Of a DNA stretch of 64,000 nucleotides, positions 55,114 to 64,000 are shown piece after piece. Where the stretch lies: the NCBI GenBank assembly GCA_021234155.1, contig JAJEKV010000164.1, forward strand, positions 62,001 through 126,000. Reading direction: 5' to 3'. The translations under genes were made by a program, and so were the position numbers. This DNA is from Isoetes taiwanensis. Taxonomy: Eukaryota > Streptophyta > Lycopodiopsida > Isoetales > Isoetaceae. Position 1 is the stretch's first letter, and each line of letters opens with the position of its first letter. The notes under the pieces were generated by a model. It had not been told where the DNA came from. It searched no databases and saw only the letters and a list, made by a program, of their open reading frames with translations.

Positions 55114-58100
55114 GTCAATTGGACATTTCTAGCTAGAGTTAAGGCAAAAAATGACTAGAACCAAACCACTGGCTAAGGTTTGATTTTAGTTTTTTGTTTT
55201 TCATTTAAATTTTCACTTTATTTAGTGGTCCAGCTGGGGGCTATTTTTGATCAATGTTGACTTTAAAAAAAAAAAAAAGAAAAGAAAAAGAAATTGGATC
55301 TAGTTTTAAATGTTCTAAGTTCGTGTCTAGTATAGGGTCCTCTTTTTGGCGAAATCTACTAATTAACTCAACATTTTTGCTGACTACTTTGACACTTACA
55401 TATTTAGTCAGGCACCTCACAAAGGAGTTCCATCATTATAAGCGCCCATGATCCAAGATCTTATAGCTCTTAACACACCCAATTCCTCTACATAAATAAA
55501 TATCAAATGCCATTAAATCAAAGTGAAAATGATGGAGGGTGCCTGGTCTAGAAGCATATACCAAGGGATAGCGCATCTTACCTTCTCAAAGTGCGTGAAT
55601 GATGATAATGCCCTACTTACATGTTAGAGTTCTAAGGAGAAGGAAGTTGGATATTGAGGTTTGGGACCTTTCCTAGCTAGTGTTCTCTTCCATCCATCCC
55701 TCTCCCAGGTCTGTCGAGGATAAAGACAAACATCATATAGAGGCAAGATCTTCAGAGGAACAATGCCACATTAGGCCCAAATAATGTTGCCCCACAATCT
55801 ATGAAGTTCATTCCACCTTGGGAAGTCCCAGCTGAGCATGGGCATGTGAACCTCAAGAGCAAGTAAGAGATCACTCCTGCCTCTACTACCACTAAGATTT
55901 GATCCATTGGAGCCAAGGATGGCTGCTTCACCAAGTTAGACTTTCCTAGTTAGGACCATTCAAAGATTAGGAGATGCCCCTCAATCATGGAATCTCCTAA
56001 CCAATTAGGCTTCTCTAGTCTCAACATCGTCATTAGACATGCTTTTATGACTCACAAGTGGGTTTGGCTTGGGAACCGAATGGGGCTCAATAGGCCATTG
56101 GAATAGGAGAAAATTACCAATGCACCAAACTAATCTTTTGGCCAATGCTCTAACTAAGAGTTATATTTTCACATCACATATAGCCTTCACCCAAAACATG
56201 ACAAGACTCAAGAACATAAACAACAAATCAACTTAACTAGTGGGTGAAAGCATGTTAGTGTACCACTTTTGAAGTCTGCCAAAGTACTGAGACTAGGTAC
56301 TTCAGAACCGAGTACTTTTTCCTTTTTCTTTCCATTAAAACTAATTAAGGAATCCATAAAAGTCAAGAAGACATTAATATTCAAAGTTAATATAAAAACA
56401 GTACTGTCGAGGACTACTTTTCTGGGTACTTTTATGGTTTCTAATGATACTTTCTTAAGGCACATAATAACATGCTTTTATCTTATTAATTTACCATGTT
56501 GGGAGCATTCACACCTGGATAATGTGTTTGGTTTCTAGTTAAAATGGCCAAAGGGACATATGGCACTTGAGTTGGGCGAATGAACAAAGAACTCAGAAAC
56601 TCTAAAAGAATATAATATAATACTATAGATTTTTTTTAACGTCCACGAAGATTGAGAGGCCATGGGACCTATACAATGGCCTAGTACAACCATTACTACT
56701 CGAATTAAAAAACCCCTGCCTCGAAAGTTTTTCAAGGAAAAAACCTTTGCTGTAATGATGATACTAGACAAACAAGAAGAAAATATAAGTAGGCGATGAT
56801 GATTACTGAGGCCTCATTAATTGAAGACGCTCGTCCAGAACCTCAAGTATGTATAATTCTGCACATATGGGGCTCTGAGAAGTTGTGGAAAGGTGGAATG
56901 GAATGCTAAAGTCAAATAATGATTCCTGACCATCTCAAAAGCAGGACACCTTAGCAGAGTATGGCTTTCATCTTCAATAATCTATAATTGGCAACATGCA
57001 CATAATCGCGCTTCTCGTGGCAATTACGGCCGCTCCCATCTACCTGTCTCAATCCGTAGCTTGTGGGACCCTGTGCGAATTGATGCAATAGCTACAAGTT
57101 TTTTCGTGGACAAGGAAGCAAGCAAATAAGCTTGTGGTCCTGGTGCCAAAGTGGGGTTTACATATTTATATGTGGATGGATTAAATAGGGATACCATAAC
57201 ATAATCTGCTGTATCCATTAATGGCTGATAATAGGTTTATGTATACATGGGCGACCTTGTCAAGACTTGTCCAAATATCTATCCTGGAAGGGACATAAGG
57301 GAATATGGCCTGCATGCTTATAATCAGTCTTTATTTGCAGAGTAGATCAAGATGTCTGGACATGAATGGATGCCGTTGTCTATACTTATTCAAGTATCTT
57401 TCCTGCAAGGTCATCCAAATAGTTTGACAGCGAAGAGTTTGGACAACACACATATTGTTAAATAAAGATTTGGCAATTTAGATAGGATTTTGGGGACCCT
57501 CAGAGACCTACATCATGCCAAGAGGGCGACCATTATTTAGGCCTTAACATAGGCGGTTGCACTTGTCCAGACCAAGAAATGCAACCACATATCGCCCTTG
57601 ACTAAGCCAGGAAAGGATATTGAGATACAAGACTGCACATCGAGATATTTGATCATGGACGATTGAACTGGTCAAGGTCCACCACAAGTATCTTACCTGA
57701 AACATACACCAGAGAATACAACCTGTGGGCCTATGGGCAGTTTTTACTTTCAAAGTAGAGCAAGATGTCTGGACAGAATTGCCGCCCTTGACTATACTTG
57801 GGAAGGTTGTTAGAGGCCTGAAACTGTGGATTAGGATGCCCCACACATGGGCATCAAGCTCCACCCAAATACCTTATCTGGAATCGACAAAATAAGAAAT
57901 GAATATGACCCCATTCAGAACCTGTCTGGCCTAGGAAAAGCTAGAGGAAGGATTATGCTATCAAGCATTCCTGCAGATTAAACATCAAGCATCCAACAAG
58001 ATATATAAAGCTTGCTAAAACAATCTAATAAACTATTGCAAATCGAGATTGTGGCAAAGCTGGCATGCTATCACCCTAGCAATAGTGCTCATTGCCAATG

Positions 58101-58649
58101 CAGATCAGACTTGACATGTATGGCCATAACATAATTCAAGATACTTTGTAAATACCCCTCTACTCTAAGTGCTCCAAATCCTCAAAATCTGTTGCAGTGA
58201 CCAGGGTGTGAAATGCAATCACCTTAGCAATTGTGCTCATACGAAGGTTACAAATTTGACATGTAGCTGTCCTAGCAATTGCTGCTGATCCAACCACCAA
58301 ATTGATGGTTGAACACGTAAACGTTTTCATATAGAAGAAAACAAAATGATGATAAGAATTGACAACACGTAGCTGGGTCCATTCCCATCGTGGTGTTTGG
58401 TGCCCCATGGGGGGCAACTATAACGACTTTATAACGAGGTTCGTGTGGTCCAATGGTTCTTTTCAATAAATAAAAATTGAAAAGGTTGGGTGAACCATCG
58501 GTTTCAAACATGCGTATTCACTCGGCGTAAAAAAGTGAAAATGTCTGGGAGAAGTAACCTGCTTGTTTCTCGTTCCCCTTCTCTTCCAGAATGTTGCTAG
58601 ACTGGGTCCTTTGCTGCCGACACTAGGAGGCCTAGTAACGAGGGCAGCT
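55114..58649. other. Intergenic region upstream of the SEC1 gene, with a decayed ~415 bp duplication
   Basis: No gene is seen. 57,257-57,392 and 57,672-57,808 resemble each other (GTCAAG...TATCTT-CCTG...AGATCAAGATGTCTGGACA and ...AGAGCAAGATGTCTGGACA), a diverged direct repeat with an offset of about 415 bp. An A run with AAAGAAAAG words lies at 55,265-55,291. The sequence just before 58,650 should hold the promoter and leader of the SEC1 gene; no clear TATA box was found. Confidence 0.4.
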
Positions 58650-61600
58650 ATGGCGGACAGTGGATCTTTTCGGCAACTAACTCGAGAAAGTAAGTCTTGT
58701 TGGCCCTCCTACATGTAGGAATTCTTTAGCATTAGATCTCAACAGAGTCCCGCATTGTGGTGGATCAAAGGTCACATGGTTTGGAAACCATTGGTTTTTC
58801 TGCACTGCAGTGTTTGTGCGCTGGATTTAGTATGATGGAGGCCATATTTGAAGTGCAGGAGATCGTGGTTATATATTATTATGCATCAAGAACAAAATAT
58901 TTGTGATTATTGCAACAAGAACAAAATGTTTGTGGCTAGATGTTAATGCTTTTGATACTTGAGAAAATGTCATTGACCGAGGAGCAGAGTCACGATAGTC
59001 TTACATTACATAAATACAATCAAGGAATTACGTTTGATTCATCACTGGTTTCATCAATGGTCTCGTTATGGAAAGTTTTTGCTACCATTCTCTGCTCTAT
59101 CCTTATACTTTTCCTAAATTTTACGACACGGAGTTCATTTTATTGTCAGGCCAGATAAATTGCTTGCAGTTTAAATCATGCCACGGATAACTAGTACATA
59201 AGATATTACTTATCTTCTGTTCTTGTTTTTGTAGGACTCTTACATGAGATGCTCCGTTCAGTTAAGAAAGGGCGGTCAAATGCAGAGTGGAAGGTTTGAT
59301 TTTATTTTCCTTGTCCTCAAGTAACGGCTCTAATAATGTCTTCTAAGGAAAAGGCTTTGAGAAGAAGGAAAAGGTTGCAGATCATAACAGCCACGTTCAA
59401 TATTTGGTCCTTTCGGTGTAGATAAAAAAAAAACACGAGGAACAATCATAGTCTTAAATGAATTGAGTCATGCGAGCCACTAATCATGCATTGGTAGAAG
59501 GTTACCCAACTCTGTGCTGGGGCTTAATTCTTGTTGGTGTACAGAATCCCTGCTGATAGCTCAAAAACTCCATCCGTTAGATGTTACCACTATGAACAAT
59601 TTATGAGAAACACAGCATTTCTTTCCATTATATTTGTTAAGTACCAAGTTGCTGAATGGGGTTGCCATTATCTGATGTAGCCCACTGCACTTGAATTTCT
59701 CTAACAGGTGTTTGTCTTTCTAGAGTGGTAAAGATTATTGATAGTGCAACAATGCATAATAAGAAGGGGGAAGGAAACACACAATATGCACCCAGAGTAC
59801 ACTAGCTTGTTGCTGCATGAGTTTGCTTGTATTCATCATTTGCATATTAGGGTAGAGCTTAAACCTCACTTTTATTTAACATTGCATTATTTCCCCTTTG
59901 ACCAGATTTATCTGAATAAAACACTATACTAGAATGTAGAGTTGGAAAAGGCGATTAAATTGTATGGCCTTCAAAGATTCTATGGCTTAATTGGAATAAG
60001 ATGCATATTATATCAACCATACATGCACGTCTGCTCTTTTATGATCCAATGCTGCAAAAAAAAGGTTAATTTTTTTGGATTGAGTGATAAAAACATTTCC
60101 TTGTGCTACTAGTGATCCAAGTCAATTTCTTCTAGGTTTCTGGGTGACAAAATGGATGTTATGCTCAACTTAGTTTTCATGGTTGTGATTTTGTGTAGTG
60201 ATTCAAAATAATGTTCACATCTGATGTTTTCAATATGCAGGTTCTCATTATGGACGAGCTAACTGTGAAAGTAATGTCTTCTTCATGTAAAATGGCAGAC
60301 ATTACAGAGGAGGGTATTTCATGTATGTGGTAGCATGCGTTTTTTATTTTATAAAAGTTCATAATAAGTATGTCAGAGATTGGCGAAAGCTCTGGTTTTT
60401 ATGTTAGATGAAGTTAGGCTCACACATCTTTATCCACCAAGTTTTGTTGTTATATCGTTTCAAATCATATGCTTAGATGAAAATTGGCAGTCATAGAGGT
60501 GTGCTTTGTTGGCATTGACTGACTGCAAGACAGTTTGCTCACTTCAGCATTTTATTCTAACAATGCAGTGGTCGAGAATCTACATAAGAGCAGGCAGCCT
60601 TTGCCTGCTCTTGAAGCTGTTTATTTTGTCCAACCTACAAAGGAGAGGTAGGTTAAGGGACTTCTCTCTGTTTAGGAGGAGAAAAATTACTGTTCTTCAC
60701 ACAATATAACGTGGAGTTAATTATGACAAACAATTACCCTGTATGCTGTGCAGTATTAGAAGATTGATTACAGATATGTCAGGGAAGACTTCCCTTTACA
60801 AAAAGTATGCATATTTGTATATTTTTATCTCCTTCCAACCATAAAAAGTTGATTATCCCTCAGCTTTCAGCTTCTGAAGTCTCGATAATTATCAAGCATT
60901 GTCCTTTGCAGGGCATTTGTTTTCTTCAGCTCGCCTGTGCTGCCAGAGTTGATACAGAACATCAAATCCGACAAGACACTGTTATCAAGGATTGCAGCTC
61001 TTCAAGAGGTATGCATTAGATCTGGTCATGCATGGATGTTCTTGGGAAACCCCAACAAATTCTTATTATGAAGGAATAAGCTTAGTGGCTTATCAAGCTT
61101 CTCTGTAGGGTGGTGTAGTTAACCCTTATTTTTGGAAACTTAAAGATTTTGTTTGTGCCACAATAATGGGATAATTGGTGTTGCATCATCAGGAAGTCAG
61201 ATACGGGAAACACCAATTGTGGTTCTTGATTTACGAAGTCTGCATATGATGGTTAATGATCATGTTTGAGAGGGAATGAGAAAGAACAAAGGAACGTGAA
61301 TACCCTCATAGAAGTTGTCCTTCCCTTTAAACCTCTGTTTCCTCAACATATGGTTATATCTCGCCTTTTACTCCACCTCATGAAAGCTCAATTTTATGAC
61401 ACCATAGTGTATAGAATATTCTGAGGTAATCATGGTATTATATTTTAGACCATCAAGGTTGGCCGTGCTCTGATTTCCATAAATAATTTGGTGCTCAGCT
61501 TTATATGACTGTTGTGTTTTTCTGTGAACTGGATAATGCTGGTGCTTTGTGTTCTTATCTCTCAGACTTGCTATGAATAAGTTGTTTTCAGCATCAACTA

Positions 61601-62213
61601 ATATCATGCCATTCTGTCGCATTATCGCAGGTGAATTTGGAATATTTGCCAATTGATATGCAGGTTAGTTATTTTACACCCAGATTTCATTCGAGAGTTC
61701 TGCTCTGGGAGAGTAAAATGCTTTTATGATTGGCAGGGGTTTATCACAGATAATGAAAAGGCACTTGAGCAAATATATGGCGGGCATGATAACTACGACA
61801 GGTTGATAGACACAATGGGTCGTCGTTTAGTCACTGTGTTTGCTTCAATGAAGGTATTTGCTATCTTCTGCCCCCAGGTGTACATGATTTACATTTTTAT
61901 CTCAGCAGGTGGGCCCTTTTCGGTTTGCTCACTCCTTTTTTTAAGGACGTCCATTTGACATTTGACCTCATTTCTTCAAAGTTATGAATTAATTATATGC
62001 TTCTCTTGTGCTCAGGAGTTCCCGTTTGTAAGATTCCGTGCAGCAAAGTGTGCAAGTGCAGATGGTACAACAATGACAACCCATGCTGATCTAGCTCCAA
62101 CAAAACTTGCTGCTGTTTTTTGGGATTACCTTATGAAGTATAAAACATCCTTGAAGGGCTTTCCGGAGTATGAAACGTGTGAGCTCATAATCTTGGATCG
62201 TTCAGTTGATACT
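58650..62213 (+). CDS. SEC1/KEULE-type SM protein (SNARE regulator), 5' nine exons
   Basis: SM proteins bind syntaxin-type SNAREs and are needed for vesicle fusion; plant KEULE acts at the cell plate. Exons, all with GT-AG borders and consistent phase: 58,650-58,689; 59,235-59,293; 60,241-60,322; 60,569-60,647; 60,754-60,804; 60,912-61,008; 61,631-61,663; 61,737-61,853; 62,016-62,213. They encode MADSGSFRQLTRE, LLHEMLRSVKKGRSNAEWK, VLIMDELTVKVMSSSCKMAD, QPLPALEAVYFVQPTKE, DMSGKTSLYKKAFVFFSSP, VNLEYLPIDMQ, GFITDNEKALEQIYGG and CELIILDRSVDT, in the order of Sec1 domains 1 and 2. About 250 of ~660 residues are present. The coding part appears intact. The next exon (QIAPV...HEWTYDAM region) is not seen before the window ends. 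Confidence 0.92.
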
Positions 62214-62600
62214 GTAAGCTAGTATATCCTTTCATGATATTATCCAGGACATGTATACTCTATGTTATCAACTAGTCCAAGCCTTGTCATATCAAATCGA
62301 TTGTTTAAGATTTATGGAGGGAAATGCTGTATCTACTTGTTAGAAGCATTGCCTTGAGGTTGTGCATATTTATAATTATGCATTTATTACAAAAATCAAT
62401 TGTATGGTGGAATCTTGTTTGACTTTCAGTAGTCGAGTGTAAGTTTCAGATATCACAATAGTTTGGCTTAAGTCACAGATAAGAGAGTGAAGAAACCAAG
62501 AAACAGTTGAATAAAAGGAAAACGAGATTGTAGATAATCAACGTGCTTTCAATGTTCCATTAAGCAGGTTCTTTACTAATTGGGTTTGATAACATTTCAA
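62214..62600 (+). other. Intron of the SEC1 gene
   Basis: Sequence after the donor GATACT|GTAAGC. AT-rich, no exon recognised. Confidence 0.5.
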
Positions 62601-62790
62601 CATCTTCCCTTAAGCCAAATATGTTGTGTCTTCAACTTAGTACTGTCCTATTTAAGCTGAACATCAACTCAATGATATTTAAGTTACAAAAACTTCTGTT
62701 GGGAATGGGTTGGTCAGGATATCTGCTAATTGAGAAGTGTTGAGGACTAACTTGGCTTGTTTTTGAAATTTTTCTTCTGCACAAAATTTC
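62601..62790 (-). pseudogene. Antisense copia remnant: end of RNase H and start of 3' LTR
   Basis: On the minus strand, about 62,780-62,670 reads KLVLNTSQLADILTNPFP, the final conserved block of copia RNase H (usually QLADIFTKPLP), followed by a stop. Further on is a purine tract (AAGGGAAGATG) and TGTTGAAATGTTATC, a likely LTR start. It lies antisense in the SEC1 transcription unit. The rest of that element was not found; 62,800-63,010 opens a minus frame without a recognisable domain. Confidence 0.55.
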
Positions 62791-63320
62791 CGTCAGTTGT
62801 GACTGCAGCCAGTGTTCTGTGCCAGAGAGGGAAATGTAGGCTGTTCTTTGCCGGCTGACTGATATATTTGCCAGCTAAGCTCACCAAGTATTTCTCATTG
62901 TATGAGTACAGTGAAGCCTTGAAGACCTCTCTGCCATACCTGAGAGCCCTAATATTAAGCTGGGAGATGTTAGCTCTCTTCAAGTGGGATTGTCCTGGTT
63001 TCTGCACGAACCTGGACGGCCTCCTGCTTGTAGGCCAAGTGCTTCTGAACTACCAGCTTTCCCACAATCATATATCCCACCACCCAGGCCCACAGCCAAA
63101 CTAAAGTAGGCATGCAGATAAAGCGTGAAAAAAGCAAAAAAGCGTGCTCACATAGAAGAAAAAAGAGATTGTGCATGATTAGAATCTTACTAGGGTTATA
63201 TAATCCAGTGTAATTCTAACTAATTTAAAGGCCATGCCAACTTGAATTGGAGAAGTCAGCCCTAGAAGTGTCAGTCGAATTGGAACATAAGCAATGTCAG
63301 GTCTGCCGCTTCAACATTAG

Positions 63321-63552
63321 TGTTAAACATTAGACATATACGTATTAGGATGACTAGATACGTAACAGTATACGTATTTCATATGTACTGTAGACATAGG
63401 CGTATATAAGCCTTGATCTCAGGTATTATCGCACATCGAGTGTGTGAGCTTGAGGGGAGTTTGGCCGGAAGGCACTCTGTCTTGTCTTTCTTAGTTTTAC
63501 CTTGTATCTTCTTCATATACTGGAATATATTCATCGATCCAGACGGTTTTCA
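63321..63552 (+). repeat. 5' LTR of a second plus-strand copia element
   Basis: It runs from TGTTAAACATTAGAC to ...GGTTTTCA, 232 bp, followed directly by a primer-binding site at 63,553-63,564. A TATA box (TATATAAG, 63,403-63,410) stands in the middle, as expected for the LTR promoter. Several TATACGTA palindromes lie in its first half. Confidence 0.75.
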
Positions 63553-63564
63553 TGGTATCAGAGC
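63553..63564 (+). promoter_or_regulatory. Primer-binding site, initiator-Met tRNA type
   Basis: TGGTATCAGAGC directly after the LTR end. Same site as in the other LTR elements of the window. Confidence 0.85.
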
Positions 63565-63699
63565 AAGGCTATTTTCCAAATGAAGTGAGTGCAAGATGAT
63601 TGAAGCACAATCCCTGATTAAATGAATTAAAAATCAGGACGATCTGTTGGAGGATTCTACAAAGATTGAAGGTGAGATTTGAAATTTTTTTTTCGCCAG

Positions 63700-63800
63700 T
63701 TTGCTGAAATTGTGCCGGATTTGCTGGAATTGTGCCGGATCTGCTGGAATTGTGCCGGATTTGCTGAAATTGCGATTTGCTGGAATTGTGCGGTTTTACT
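63700..63800 (+). repeat. 21 bp tandem repeat in the copia leader
   Basis: Four to five copies of GGAATTGTGCCGGATTTGCT with small changes. They lie between the primer site and the gag start, where short repeats are unusual. Confidence 0.7.
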
Positions 63801-63924
63801 CGGTTTTGATAAATCTGTGTCGGATTTGCGACTATTCTGTTGGATTTGTCTCTATTTTTGCTAGATCTGTTGATCTAGTGTTGAAGTTATTTCTGTCATT
63901 CCTGACCAAGATCTGGTCGTCATT

Positions 63925-64000
63925 ATGGCTGTATCACAAGACCCTGGAAATATTTCCAGCACCCTGTTCTAGATGAGAAAAATTACTTCACCTGGCGTGA
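63925..64000 (+). CDS. Copia gag start, cut by the window end
   Basis: The last bases read HPVLDEKNYFTWR in one frame, the typical opening of copia gag (L-D-x-x-N-Y-x-x-W). The start codon at 63,925 (ATGGCTGTATCACAAGAC) lies in another frame, so either a frameshift is present or the true start differs. Confidence 0.5.

Overview
The window is nuclear DNA of a land plant with a large, repeat-rich genome. Two host loci support this. One is a plant-type SEC1/KEULE gene split into short exons with good splice sites (58.65-62.21 kb, + strand, running past the last exon I can place). The other is a decayed copy of the plant-specific DUF2921 membrane-protein family (36.93-39.95 kb, - strand). Nearly all the rest is transposon sequence with initiator-tRNA primer sites, nested insertions and many frameshifts. 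A seed-free vascular plant would fit the unusual DNA transposons, but that is inference.

Layout. 0-3.1 kb: 5' part of a broken Ty3/gypsy element, collapsing into a ~195 bp minisatellite (3.1-3.8 kb). 4.2-6.0 kb: a ~1.04 kb repeat between long inverted arms; a second copy lies in opposite orientation at 11.7-12.75 kb. 6-8.3 kb: unidentified gene fragments, a tRNA-like SINE head, and a duplicated two-exon block. 8.7-11.56 kb: a Helitron with a truncated Rep gene and a clear 3' terminus. 13,285-36,879: a Ty1/copia element with a 5 bp target duplication (GGAGA) on both outer sides. Its 3' LTR is split at 17,812 and resumes at ~36,786, so the ~19 kb between is a nested insertion.

That 19 kb insert is the most interesting part. 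It holds: a 148 bp near-perfect foldback at its left end; a multi-exon tyrosine-recombinase-like gene (DUF3504/Crypton type) cut off before its catalytic histidine; a PIF/Harbinger element (Myb-like gene + and DDE transposase -); three tandem units of an undescribed ~80-residue gene, each with a TATA box exactly 44 nt before the ATG; a 7.37 kb DNA transposon inserted into the first of those units, with matching ends, a CTAA target duplication, a Sola-like DDE protein and a coiled-coil/RING-like protein; and a decayed gene with a tandem-repeat promoter, a methyltransferase-like motif and many scattered copies of a palindrome containing GCGGCCGC. A probable fourth member of the small gene family lies at 50.58 kb.

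40-46.6 kb: mostly featureless, with a C-to-T-decayed ITS2/25S rDNA fragment and a LINE endonuclease remnant. 46.6-55.1 kb: a minus-strand Ty3/gypsy element with extra ORFs between integrase and 3' LTR. 55.1-58.6 kb: intergenic with a decayed duplication. 58.6-64 kb: the SEC1 gene, with an antisense copia remnant and the 5' LTR of another copia element downstream of its last visible exon.

Coordinates of exon edges and repeat borders were read by eye and may be off by one or two bases.
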